From Anarhynchus alexandrinus (Eukaryota; Chordata; Aves; Charadriiformes; Charadriidae), in the NCBI GenBank assembly GCA_008711295.1, contig VUYV01000180.1, positions 1,091,096 to 1,155,095 of the forward strand: 64,000 nucleotides of DNA. Direction: 5' to 3'. Position numbers and translations under genes: made by a program. The notes below the pieces were generated by a model. That model saw only the letters and a list, made by a program, of their open reading frames with translations, was not told the DNA's origin and made no database searches. Below, one piece after another: positions 12,660-25,700 of the stretch (position 1 is the stretch's first letter; the number at the start of each line of letters is the position of its first letter).

Positions 12660-13320
12660 ACCTTACTATGGCTGTTGTCCCGTTCTTAAGCCAGGTAACG
12701 CTATGGACCCCGCTCAGATAAACACACCTGTGGCAGAAACGAGCGCTATATCTGACGGATACAGCTCTGCCAGGAAAAGCCTCGGTATATGCACCATGAT
12801 CCTGGCTAAGCTTGTTCTGGCCCCAGCTGTGTAACGTACCTCTACTATTCCACTGTAACATTTGCTGCTACATCAGTGTTTGCAGAAAGTGTATATTGGT
12901 ATAACGTATTGGTTTTTATGTACCAATGGCATTTTGTACTTTGCTTCACGTACTTTGGTTCAGGGTAAACGCGAGGTATATCCACTTCTAGATGGCAGGG
13001 AATTGTAAATTGGGAACGGGTAACAAACACCCAAACCTGACTGTCTTGGGTGGTGACTCGGACCCTGTTTGTATGGTTCAGCCCCCCTTTTGCTGGGACG
13101 GGGCCACTGTTTTCTTTGTATGCAGAGTGTGCACGGCTACGCATGATGGAGTTCATGCAGAACAGTTTAACCAGACATCTAATCTCGCCTGGAGGCAAGA
13201 ATGTTTTTTACAGTGTGCGTACTCATTCTTTTATTCATTTAGCTCTGTGTTTCTGCACGAGTGGGTAGAAATAAATCTTTATGTTGTATTCTTTGAATAA
13301 TACTAGAAATGCTGTCACCC
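12660..13320. other. CpG-enriched noncoding stretch
   Basis: CpG dinucleotides are clearly denser here than in the flanks: roughly twenty between 12670 and 13260, at sites such as GAAACGAGCGC, AAACGCGAGG and GGGACGGGGCC. Overall GC content is only moderate. Frames of 100-128 codons overlap here on both strands and none is recognisable. An AATAAA hexamer lies at about 13270. Candidates are a relatively young insertion such as a solitary LTR (its CpGs not yet decayed), an unmethylated regulatory region, or chance. I could not identify paired LTR ends or a target-site duplication. Confidence 0.4.
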
Positions 13321-15995
13321 GAGTTTATCATGTCCCTTATTACTCTATAAACACAAGGAATTTCAAAACCAGACGTGCAACTTGTAACAATTTGGGTATG
13401 TATGTGCAAACAGCTCAGTGAACATGCACTACATTGTAAAAACGAATTTTTGTATTTATATTCTGTTTTTTTAACGATTTCATATACTTTTTAATGTTAT
13501 CTTTTTTTTTTTTTTTGTGGGAAAAGTCACAAGTCATAACTACAAACAAGAAGATAGAGCTAATATTTCTCATATGTGATGCCTGGCATAATGCCCTATA
13601 TTCAAGCACCCTCTCAGAAATATGTGTACCTCAGTAGTGCCAACAAAAAATCCCCAGGTGTAAATCTTCAGCCTAGTGGTGGACTAAGCAAGCAAGCAAG
13701 AGAAGTGGCTATATTCTCTTAGCTCTGTTGGCAGCTCTGTTGGCTCGGGATTTGTGGAAAGGTTGATCAGCTTCACAACATGTGGAGATGCCCCATGGTG
13801 TGAAAAACATAACTTTCCCTTCTGCCTACAAACTCAAACTGCAATCTCTGCCTCCAGATCCAAACTTTCTCAGCATTTGTGAAGCTGGGATAAGGCCTGG
13901 GGCTTGTTTCTGTTTCAGACTTCGGAGTTTTTCATCCTTTCCTTTGAACTCTGCTGACCCCATCAGTTCAAAATGGACACTTTGAACATGAAAGCCTTAA
14001 AATTCTAATTAAACTGGCTGGCAAAGGAATGTGAAAAATCTCAGCAAGACTGTGGGGCAGAGATTGATAAAACTCGGATTTAGTTTGTAATTCAAAAGGC
14101 AGGTTGTGTTAGGATTAAATACTGAATCAAATTCTTGCTCCCTCAGAGCTTGCATTTTCCCTTACTTTAGTTGTAAGGACCAAGATGACTAAACAGTAGA
14201 AAGGAAGCTTTGTGCAATCACCATTCAGGTGAACACAAACCCTTTCCTGCTTATCTCACTTGCTCAGCATCATGTCATGGCTTGCTTACAATTACTTGAC
14301 CATCCTGGAGACCAGGCAAGACCACTTCTTTTGTGACTCTCCTCTTTGATGGAGGCAGACTTAAAACAATTCGTCTCACCCAAACAGGGAATCGTTTTGT
14401 TGCACACCATGGCTCAAGGAAGACCTACCCTACTTCCTGCTGTAGACCAGCTCGGCTGCATTGTTAAGCCTTACCCAGATTAAATTACAGGTTAAAATCC
14501 CGTATGCCTTAGTGGGTCACTACAGTAGGGTTTCAAGATGCCATCTCACTTCCCTCTGGGAGGGAATGGGGGAAGGAAGGGCACACTTGCTCACACCCAT
14601 CCTGCTCCAAGACTCCCACTTTGCAGGATGGAGAGGAGCAGGCAGAGGCACCTGCCCTCCTGCCTTCCAGGTTACAGCCACATGGCTCTGGTGGACAGCA
14701 GGCTGTGGGCAACTCTCATTCTGACTGTTTTCATTTATTTTTGTGGAGAACCTCAGTAGGCAGGGCTACATATGTAAGCAAAAGCTTTCTGGCTCAGGAC
14801 CAGCATTTGCAAAACACTCTTCAGTGTTCCTCCCAGTGTGACCCACATGAAAATTAAAGTTACTGTTGATTTCTTGACTGCCTTCGCTTACCGGAGCCCC
14901 TAAATCTGCCTAGTTTACATTAAAAATGTAACCTTCAAAATCCCTTTTGATGAAATCTTCTTGACACATCGTGGCTCACTCAAAATATTCCAGAAGGCGT
15001 TGGACATCCCAGGAACCAAACCAAGTCCAGATCATCATCAGGTAATATGAACTAGCATTGGTGAATAATTTTACTACATCACTGAATTTGCATCTGATCA
15101 GTGGTAACTATGAGCTACCAAACAGTATTTCCTTTATTTTTCTTTTTTTTTTTCCCCTTTCCTAGAGATGACTTGGACAAGAAAAAGCTGCACTTTGCTG
15201 AGGACTGTAATCTTTGGATCCTAAATGAAGGTAGTTGCTGATTCTTCATGGGAAACCCTGGGTGGCTGGTGCTTTTGGTCTGTGGAACAGTTTGAAACCC
15301 TGGGTCAGTGTTTGGTTCTGACATCATTACATTTAATCTCTAGTTTTACAGCATGATAGTGCTAAGGGCACCGCATTTGCCTCTGCTGACTACAGATAGT
15401 AGAGACTGAGCCCTGAAGTCCTGTGTGTTGCAAATTGCTCTATCTATCTCCCCTATCTGATGCTATACGTTACACTCCTTACTCTCAAAAGAGTTTACAT
15501 TTGTCTTCCTTGCATTTTTTAGAGGTGGCTTGAGACGTTTCAGAAAACTGCATTTTAGGTGACTTATTTCCACAGATTCGCGTTCCATTCCGGCTCTGAT
15601 TCATTTGCCGCAGGAGATCAGCAAATCTGAAACCGCCTGCCAAAGTCTGCATGACTAAATCATACAGAGTGGGCACGCGAAGTGCATGAGGCATGGCTGG
15701 GGCTTCAGGGTTGAGGCAGCCCGGGGCTGCAGGCGCCGAAGGGAGAGATTCATAAACAAGAAGGCACCTGAGACTGTAGCCATGAAGGTGCCCCTCTGGG
15801 AGAAGGGAGGAACTGGGTACTTGCCCCTGCTCCTGATGTTCTTTATCTGATGACAATTAAGAAACACATGAACAGTGCCGGGAACAGTGCCTTGTTTACT
15901 CTCTCACTGCCCCCTACCACTTGCATTGATGGGTACCCAGGCTTAGACTGGATGGATGGGAAATAACTGTCCCCTTGCCTTGCCTCTGTAGGAGT
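13321..15995. other. noncoding DNA, no gene seen
   Basis: About 2.7 kb. A T16 run sits at 13501-13516 and a T-rich tract at 15143-15155. A short (AAGC)n run lies at about 13687-13702. From about 15560 to 16330 the DNA is more GC-rich. The 123-codon frame at 15485-15856 (-) has no recognisable domain. Confidence 0.5.
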
Positions 15996-16026
15996 GGGGG
16001 TCTATAGGGAAGGGGGTGGTGCTGGG
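15996..16026 (+). other. G-quadruplex-type tract on + strand
   Basis: Four G runs (5, 3, 5 and 3) with loops of 6, 2 and 7 bases satisfy the standard G3+N1-7 pattern. It lies inside a GC-rich patch (about 15.6-16.4 kb). A structural prediction without independent support. Confidence 0.6.
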
Positions 16027-16563
16027 AAGAAGATGAAGTTGATTCCAGTCCCAGTTTAAGAGGGCTGGATCCCACCCTAGGGCTGGCTCAGGTAGGGAGG
16101 GTAACTCAGAGCACCCCTAATGAGGCAGGGAGGCCTCACCCCCAAACCACAGCAGTGGTGAACAGGAAGCATCTCTGGAGGGTTAGTGGGGTTCCTGAGG
16201 GTAAGCCCTGGTTTACTTGCTTGCCTTGGTACCACAATGCACATCAAAGTCCTGCTTCCCTGATGATGCAGCTCCCATCTGGGTTTCCTTTCCCTGAGCT
16301 GGTGTGACTACGAGGTGGGCATTATTCAGACATGAGGTCAGGGCACAGCCGAGGCGTGCCACGACACCGGGGCAATATTTACCTTGGAGGCAGACTGGTG
16401 CAGTGGCCCAGGAGACCTTTCAGAATAACCATCTGATGTAAGACCAGTTGAACTAGATCACCAGGGCACAGCAAAATTTGATCTCATGCTGTTAAGGCTT
16501 CTACCAGTCAACATTTTAGTCCTTCCTCATCTTTTCATTTAAAAAGCAGTCAGCACCTCTGGC

Positions 16564-16593
16564 CACCACAAAGCTGGTCACCACAAAGCTGGT
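16564..16593. repeat. 15-bp tandem duplication
   Basis: CACCACAAAGCTGGT is present twice head to tail with no mismatch. A small replication-slippage-type duplication. Confidence 0.9.
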
Positions 16594-19500
16594 CATATCC
16601 AAGTTTCATCTCTAACAACTCTTGTGTTGTCATCAGATGTTGAGTTGGCAGTTGACGGACGGTCATGATGATCTTGATCCTGCCTCTCCACCACATGCGT
16701 ATTTAAACTGTGTATTAAGTTCCTGCGTGCATCCCCTGTATTACATTGATTCTTATTAAAAAACTAAAGCTTACATTGATTCTTTAAAAAATAAGAATGG
16801 TTTGATATCTGTCAAAACTCTAACCACTGCACTTTCCAGGGATGCATCCATGACATGCAGAGGGATATATGCCTGTACTAGGCGGAGGAGGCAGAGACAC
16901 TGACCTACTTATTTAAAAGGGTATTTGAGTGCCGATCACTGGATAAGCTGAGAAGGTCTCGGTAAAGGGAGGCAGGTAACACGTCCCATCGTTCCACCTT
17001 ATTACCTGCAGCAAGAAGTCAGTGGTTAACGCGCGCAGACTGTATCTCCCTTTGGTACTCTTTAGAAGCACTTGCTGATCTTTCCTTGGCTGTATCAGTT
17101 CAAGTCCTGGTGTCTTCCTGCCCAAAGACCAGGTGAAACTATACCTCGGCAAGGAGCAGAGGTTAGGTGTGCTGGGCTGCTGAAAAGTGCCCGCATTTGT
17201 GTGCCTGAAGGCTTCAGCCTAAATCTTTCCCTTAGGAAACAAGGGATGTGAATGGGTGCCTCACAGACTTCAAAGAGCTTCAAAGTAAGTTGAGCACTTA
17301 ACTGCTATGACTACCAAACATATTTAGGAGCTTTAAAAAAATCCAGTTAAAAAAAATTAAGTACTTGGAATTTCTGACTACTAATCTGGAGTAAGTTTAT
17401 TGGACAGGTATTACAACAGAGTTCAAAATCCCTTTTTTTTATCCAAGTTTCCACTTGTGTGTGTGTGTGTCTGTGTGTGTGTTCAGATTCTGGAGAAAAC
17501 TCAAGCTGAACTGACCCTAATTATCTGCTGCTTGAAGAATAGGGTTACTTTTCTTCTGAAATGGTGATACTTTTTTTGTCAGTCCATTTGCAGTCTGCAG
17601 CAAGAAAAAGCACCAATAAGTCAAATTTACATCCTATATTGTTCTCCAGGAACATCACGATGTTATTATAATCTTAAATACTATCTTTTGTCCAAAAATT
17701 ATATTTTCTTTTTTCCTTTGAACATCAATTAAAAATATTTTTTTTAGGCCAAAATCTCAATAATGTTCTTTTTTGAAGAGCAGGGCATTCTAACCCTGCT
17801 AAATTCCTTGAATATGAACATCCAGACTAGGTTTTGTATTAAAGCTTCCCCCCCCCGTGATGATTTCGCAGGCTGGAAATGCAGGAGTTAACTAGTTTAA
17901 ATTTTGCATGAAGTCTAATAAGCCATCCGACTTAAAGTAAACAACAGTCCGAGTTACATAGTTTTCTTTTTATTAGCTGACCTTGCAAGCTAATAAATTC
18001 ATCCTGTATTTTTCTGCTACTGCCAATTTGCAGCATACAGGAAACTAATCTTGTACAATAACTACCTTCCTGTACTCAGTTCTTAAATGGAGCCAAATGG
18101 ATCGGTGGCGGAAGAGCTCCCCAGCAGTTCCTGTGAAACAGTGCTGAGCACAGCAAGACCTGACAGAGGCTGCTTGCTATTATTGACTTTGACAATGTAA
18201 TTATGTTCTCATTTACCTCCCTAGCACTTAAGGCAAAAAAAAAAAAACCAAAACCAAATAAATCCCCCCCCCCACCCCAGTACAATGGCTACAACAATTT
18301 TAATGTCAAATTAGATGTGAGATATGTATTTGTAACATGCTAAATATATAGCAATAGCTCTGATTTTTGAGAGGGTAAAACACAGCAGCAGTAGCCATTA
18401 TAGCACAAAGGTCTTTCATATGTATCTGGCTGCCGCAGCAACACTTTGTTCCAGACACAAAGGCTCATGCTCAGTAGTGAGTTCATAAAGGAGCTGTATT
18501 CAGATTAGAAACTCGTATGTGCTCTTTAGCAGTAAAGACAGACTACCACTAACATAGTGTACTACAGTGTACTGCAAATGAATCTAACATCACTTATTTA
18601 GGGACTGAGCTCGCTCTTTCAAGTTTAGAGATGACCATGGGTATTTTGCATGTTTATGAGTGGTTTCATCCTGCGTGCACTGAGATCAGTTGCAAGAGCT
18701 AACGGAGACTTCGCTGTTGCGAGGCCAAATGTACAAGCAGACCCCCAATGTTCTGTAGCTCTGTGTACACAGGCAGGTTGAGGCCATGTGCCGGCACAAA
18801 ACTGATACTCTCACATTGCCCTGTGTGGGGAAAAGACCTTCCAAAGGGAGGTCCCCGATTCAGTCGAGTGAGGTAACTGTCTGGTCAATATGGAAATTAG
18901 TGTGGAAAAGCTTTATTTTTTTGGATCTGACATGGAAGTGTTTTTCCAACTCGCGCCCCTCTCTCCAGCCCCTCTGCCCCCCACCAGAACCAAGAAAAGG
19001 ACCCATTGAAACAAACCAGAACAAACTCTTTGAATGACATTTTTGAAAAACATGTTTGATTGTATAGTTCCCCCCCTCTCGTTCTTGATTATGCCTGACT
19101 CCTGCTTCATTTGCCCTCTCAGAAAAGGTTAAACACTAAGTATGGTTCACATATTGCTCTCCAGGGAAAAAGACCATGATAGCTTCCGAGCTGTGGCTGT
19201 CATTATTGTAAAGCATTTATGAGAAATCACACAAGCTACTCCACTAAAATGGATACATTTCTCTGCAGCAACATTTATTTGGGCTCTGTACCAGCTGTAG
19301 TTGTGAATACAGCTGGGTAGATAGAAAGAGACAGAAAATAGAAATTAGTTTCCTTCTGGGTCTTCTTTTAATTTGCGATTTCTTTTAATTTAAAAAAGAT
19401 AACTGATCTTGGCTCCTGGAGTTCAGTACTCCATTTCAAACGAAAAGAAAATGTGTTTATACGTGCAGGTCTTGGGCAAAGGTTTCATGATCTGTTAGGT

Positions 19501-22500
19501 AAAACAGTTCATCCAAGAGAAATGAGCAATTTGGATAGAGGTCTTCTCAATTAGTGACTTAATGGACATTTGCTATTGCGTATAATGAGATATCCTCTTA
19601 AAAACTCTCTACAGGAACAATTGCTGGCATGACGCTGGAAATGAGACAGTTAACGATGGTTAGGAAGGCGGCCTGTAGATAAAACTGAAACATACACCAT
19701 TAATTTAATTCAAATATGGGAATGTTTGCTATAAGTAAAGGTATCTACTATACATTGCTGCCTTAATCTTCACCCTTTAACCTTCATCCCTGAGTGTCGT
19801 TAAGCTCCCAGAGCAAGTGTCTTAAATGCATGTACTTTGCTTTGCAATCAGGGCGGCCTGAATCCACACTCAGACACTAATGGCACCATAACTCAATCCC
19901 CGCACATCCCGGTTCATCCACATATCATGTCCATCCTGACTGAGACAAGGGCTCTGTCGAGGATGATATGTGATCCTGTAATTAAAGATACCGTAAAAAT
20001 CAGACTGCACAAGCCCTGTTAGTTCTGGTCTTTCTCAACCTTTGAATTGACTTTGCAAGCTTAATATTCTTTAAAAGGCGTAAGGTTTTTTTACCTAAAA
20101 ATACGTAGATGAAACACCCACAGGAAAAAGCAGCCCCTTTCCCATAGAAACCTAATCAGACAGAATAATACTAGGTTCTGATCTGGGATTTACTAAGCCG
20201 GGTTCGGGCTCTTGGCTCCCTAGGTTTCTGTTGTATCACCTAATGAAAAAGCCAGTGGCAACTGGGAGCCCGTAATGGCTGTTTAGGCAGCTGATTAGAC
20301 TAGCGTGGAATAGGACAATGTATTTTGCCACGTGCTGCACAGATGTCCTCTGGGCTCAGTTTCTAGTTCTGAACAAGAGCATGCTATAGGCAATCCTCCC
20401 TATGCAAACAGCATGTCTCCATCGCTGTTCTCCTTCCACCCAGTGGTCATTCAACACAGCTCCCTTTTGCCACCTCAGTTTCCTTGTGTTCAAATCAGAC
20501 TCCCTGTTGGCCCACCTTTTGCCGCCTTCTTTCACTCTTCCTCCCTGCTCTGCTTCCCACCCCCAGCTCACATCTCCAGGTGCAGATCTTCTCCTGGTCT
20601 GCAACTCCCATTTACTGCTTGTCTACCCCTCATCTGACACCAGCTTCCCCCACGCTTGGAGGTCACCAAGAGAAGGAGGAATGGTGGTCTCTGTACCAGG
20701 GACCACCTCCTGCAGCTGAGTGCAGCAACCCTCCTTGCAGGTGAAAGTCTAGTAGTGAGCCCAGAAGTTACATCACTCTTCGAAAAAGTGCAAACACAGT
20801 TTGACCACGTGGAGGACCTGTGATGAAAAGCTCAGTGAAAATGGACTCTTCAGTCCATCCAAAGCTGCTGAACTCCATCACAATCCTCAACAACTCACTG
20901 CAGTCCTCATAAGATCAAAATTTCCCAGAACTGAAAGTTTTCTGGGGAATAGAAAAAGACAGCAGAACAACTCAACTCAAAGGCATTTCAAGCCTTCACT
21001 CTGAAGTACATGAAAAAGACTAGATTGACAGTAAAATGACTTTAAAATTATTTTCTAAATAGGGAAAAATGTGTATTTCCATGATATTGTTCTTGGAAAC
21101 TGTCAAATCCTTAGCAGAAAAGTGCCCTGATACTTCATGGGGCAAGTATATAACGTATATCTGAAAAATAAAAAACATAAACTGTATATCTGAATGGCTT
21201 ATTTAGTAATTCACTGAAAATATTATCTTGTAATGGGGTTTTGGGCAACCTTAAACTTAATTTATATTCTGTTTCTGTCTATAATATTCATAGAACACTG
21301 TTATGGACGGGTACATTTGCACATGGCTACAGGAGCTGTATCGTCACACCTGTCAGATTTATTGTACACATGTTTAAGATGTTATCTATTTAGCTTTCCC
21401 TGAACCTCTAAGACACACATGTTTACTTGTTTTTGTACAACTCCTTCTTTATAGTTCACTGCACTTTCCCTCTATACTTTTCAAATCCTGCAATATCTTG
21501 TTTAATCTGAATTGACAAGAACAGAACACTGTGTTCTAAGTGGAACCCTACCAGGGAAATGTATTATTCTCATCATTATCACTGTCTTAGACACGGTGAA
21601 AACCTGCCGCGAATGCTATTCTAGGGGTTTATTTAACTTCTTAGAGTCAGGAACAGAGAGGCACTCCCTTCCCTGTCTATCAAACCAAATTCTGTCTCTC
21701 TGTTCTAACCGAAACCATATCTGGCTGCACGAGTTTCTAATCCTTTATTTTCAAAGGAATAATAGTTCAATTGTCTGCTGATTTGAGTCAATCTTATTAG
21801 CTCCAAGGAACAGTTTTGCGGTGCTATAGGTAGATTTCTTCTAGCATTTCTGAATCTCTTAAGCAAACCTGTGTTTGCCTTGACTAAAAATGTGTTCTAA
21901 CTCCTAATTATTAATTGCACAATTTACATGGACCCTGAAACTCACTGCCATTTACCCACCAGTATGGATATTTATTGCTCCAAATTGGGCCTAATTTATT
22001 CATAGTCATCGATGGCAAAAAATTCCATTAACTTTCCTTATTTTACTTTGTTAATATCACACCATATTAAAAATATTTTAATTGCAGAAAGACCCCCAAA
22101 CACAGGGGACTTTATGGAAAACAGTCAAAAGGCTATTCATAACAGTGAGTCAAGAATAACTGAGAAGGTCTGAGACACCGTGCTAATGATTTCAGATATT
22201 TAGCTAGATATCTTGGCCTAAAACCTTTATTTTTTTGTACTTTGTTTTGGCACCGGTGCAAAAGAGCATGAAATGCTGCCATTCCAATTTAGTTGCATTT
22301 TATCCTCCTTTTGCTGAGTTGTACATGATTCAGCAAAATGCAGATAATCTGGCCTCTGTACTTTTCCCATTGACCCTGATTTTCAGGTACTGTGGCAGAA
22401 GGACAGATCCATGTTTCTTCCTCTATGGGCAGTTAAAAACAAGTCTGTCTTTGAACGCTGAAGGCTGACTCTCTCACTTTCAGACTTCTGAGACCTACTG

Positions 22501-22672
22501 TGAACTTAGCAAGTCATCTGCGGTGGGGAACTGATCTGTCACAACACATGAGGATAAGCCCCATCTGTGCTCCCTGAAGCCATCAGTTTGGAGTTGCTCT
22601 AAGTTAGTATGTTTCTGCTTCCCTGCGCTGGGAGTTGTCCAAGACATTGGATAAATAAGAATTGTGGGGCTG
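16594..22672. other. noncoding DNA with simple repeats, no gene seen
   Basis: About 6 kb. It holds a TG microsatellite broken by one C (17455-17482), an A-rich run next to a C10 run (18236-18278) and a short perfect hairpin (ATGGACT-CTTC-AGTCCAT, 20841-20858). The frames at 20332-20719 overlap in several phases and both strands, are rich in Ser, Pro and Leu, and show no domain. No CR1 3' tail was found here. Confidence 0.5.
17455..17482. repeat. (TG)n microsatellite
   Basis: Two runs of TG units separated by a single CTG interruption. A simple dinucleotide repeat. Confidence 0.92.
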
Positions 22673-22788
22673 CACATTTCTAGGGTTCTCTCTTTGGTCC
22701 GTAACTACATTTATTAATCTTTCATTTTCACATTTCTAGGGTTCTCTCTTTGGTCCGTAACTACATTTATTAAGTTCTCATTTTCACA
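22673..22788. repeat. 56-bp tandem duplication, 2 copies
   Basis: A 56-bp unit starting CACATTTCTAGGG is repeated head to tail (22673-22728 and 22729-22784), with the first bases of a third unit following. By hand alignment the copies match at 53 of 56 positions; the first 45 bases are identical and the three differences cluster at the end. No coding content. The low divergence suggests a fairly recent event or gene-conversion-like homogenisation. Confidence 0.93.
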
Positions 22789-25700
22789 CATGCTCCGTGA
22801 CGATGCTTTCTGTCCTGTCCTGCATGAATCTAATCTCCCCTTGCCCTGGAACAGCACGGATTTTCTGTATCTCACAAAGGAAGGCTTAGAAACCTTGTTT
22901 GAGTATTTGAAGATGTGTTCCCTACTAGCTGAGACCGTCATTATCAGAGATAAAATTTTGGCCCTCTCAGTGTTAAAACTTCCACTGCAGGATCATTTTC
23001 TCTCCTGATTTATGCAGCTTTCTTACTTGGGTGTCTTGTTGTCTGTAGATGTCTGCAAGGAAAGGTGACAGCAATGTTTTCTGAAGTTAATTTAGTTTCC
23101 GATGGGACAGTACCTGACTCTCTGGTGGCCTGGAGGCAAAATTCTGATAACTCAAGAAAATGGATGAAGTGCCATTAAAATGGACAAAATCCTGGGTGCC
23201 GGCCATGGAGTAGCTTTGAGCCGGGTGCCGTGGTTAAAAAAGATGTTTACCTGTGGGTTATACAGAAGATTAGAAGGCAGAAAATGCTTGCAAGCACACA
23301 AGAATTTTTATTAATGTTTAGCTGAACTACACTTACTCTCCAAGATATCACAACACTTTCTAGAAACAAAACAAAATTCCCTTCAGTGTTGAGCACTGAT
23401 ATGAATGTATGATAAGGTGTTATGACTTTCTGGAATCACTGCGGTGAGTTGTGAATTATTCATGAAATTAAAAATCTCAACTAATTCACAGCATCAAACA
23501 GTTCTGGCAAGTGGCATATAATGCTGGGAGAAAAACCTTACACTACATATTAATCCAGAAAAACCTTTCTTATCCCTTAAATCACTGGACCCATACTGTT
23601 TTCCTCACCCTTAGGCATGCTGGTACTTTAAGCCTTTAGAAGTGATTTTTTTTCACATATCAGGATTTAGATATTGTGATTCTGTGTTGTGAATAGGTTA
23701 CGCTATAAATGACTCAGAAACTAGCAATCCAGAAGTATTGAGAAAAAAACCAAAAAGTAGTCAATAGAGATTCACACCTGCTTTTATATTGTTTTTTCTA
23801 TAAATAAAGCACAGATTTTTTTTATTATTATTTTTGTAGTGAAAAAAATTGTTAGTGGTTGTAAGGAAGGAGTAGGGAAATCATGTAAACAGTTTGATCA
23901 GTAAACATGCGTGTTTTGCAGGAAAGTCCTTGCTCAGATTCTGTTTCAAAACCCTCAAATGTAGAGAATACTGGCATTTGTTGCAAATTGCAAATGAATT
24001 CCACTTTTGCATAGTTTTCATCTTAAAAGTGGATCATTTCCAATAGAGGTGTGTAAGTTCTCAAGTTAAATCGTCATAACTGATCTTTTTGACTTTGCAG
24101 GGATTTGCAGGCAGTTTACTCTTTTGTGAATGTTTGATGAAATACGAAAATCCTGAAAGGTGAGAAACAAAACTGGGAAAATGTTAAGAAAACTATTCAA
24201 ATCTTTACAAAGCCCAACTCTCTTAAAGGATATACATGCTGCCGTTTACAGTCTCTTATGGATAATAAATAATACATATTCTGGATCTATTCCACAACTG
24301 TTTTACTCAAGGGTGTTACCAACTGCTTGAAAAATCAGTGGAGGTATATTATTTTAAAACTGGAGCTCTGCTGTGGGGAGTCAGGTTCATTTTCTGTCTA
24401 ACACATGAAAGTAAGATAAACAGATGTGTGCTTCCATTGTATCAGATCTTTGCATTCTTTATGGAAAAAATGAACCACCATTATCCCAAGTAAAAGAGTG
24501 GTTACATTTACTCAGTTACTCCTTTCCCCAGTTTTCTGACCTCCTCAGGAACAGAAACACACATCCTGAAACTGCCCTTTTGCAGATCAGTGCACTCTCT
24601 TTCATGTTCATTTTTCTTCTTTCAGTCTTCTCCTCCAGAAAGAGGCACTTCTCTGGAGTAGCTCTTCTCTTTTCAACATTAAGATACTGGACAAATGATG
24701 AGTGGCGCCTGATTTGAGGACAGTGTCCTTATCAAAAGCCAAATCTCTGGGAAGAGCTTCCTTCAGAAGGCTAATACCAACTCTTGAACCTTACAGGTTT
24801 GCTTTTTCAAGTGTCTTCTTACTTCAGGTGCTCAGTTTTGAGTAGAAATGTGAAAAAAAAATGCACAATGTACCAACTGGTGAAAAAGAAAAGAACGCAG
24901 AAAGACTCACAGATAACAGTGTACAACTGCCAGCTACTTACCAGAACCCCCCTTTTTTTTTTGATATAACAGGTTAATGAATTCCCATGTGCTTTGACCT
25001 CGGCTATTTTGGAAGTCCTGGGCTTCTGAGAACTGTTCATTCAGTCCTATGTAGGCCAGAGTCAGTAGGATGTGGATGCTTGTATATCAAAGTAAATCTA
25101 GATGCAGAAGCATCCCTGGAGCTAGGCACTGTTTGAAAGGACAGTAAGGAAAGGCTAAAAGGGTATTAAGAAAGAAGAGGGCAGAAAAGGAGCTCTGATA
25201 ATAGGCCTGTTACGAGGAACTGGAGACCTTTCTTTAGCGAATGCTGCCATCTGCAAAGCAGAGTGCTGTGATAGGGACACAGAGACTGTGGTCAGCACCC
25301 CATGCAAAATGCTTGTCTTCAACAAGCTGCCCTGAGCTTTCTCAATATTGTTATTTGATACGGGGATCTAACTGGAGGGAATGTGCCAGGGCATTCAAAA
25401 ACTACATCCCCAGTAACTCCGGATGGTACAGAAACATTGCATACAGGCGATCACACTCAACCAAGAATAGAGTTGTTCTCCTTGCAGCTCAGTTCCCGTG
25501 GCTTCCTATTCGTCTCACTTCTTTCATTCTCTTCTTCTAAAAGGCATTTTTAGCACAGCAGTTCTCACCCTTCTCTTCAACAGCAGGTCACTGGACAAAT
25601 GCTACCTGGCCCCTGGTTTTCACATAATGTGAATATGAAAATTCAAATTTCTGTAGAAACTGCTGCAAAGGAAAGCTTTGAACATTGTTTATGTGCTATT

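Noticed and set aside
20195..20225. GGGTTCGGGCTC resembling a tRNA T-arm box
   Set aside because: No acceptor stem, D-arm or anticodon arm can be built around it.
20332..20744. Three overlapping frames rich in Ser, Pro and Leu
   Set aside because: Typical translation of C/T-rich DNA in any phase; no conserved motif.
23660..23690. ATTGTGATTCTGTGTTG resembling a CR1 terminal repeat
   Set aside because: Upstream DNA lacks the CR1 tail block (GATCTTCAAGGTCCCTTCCA), so a chance match is more likely.
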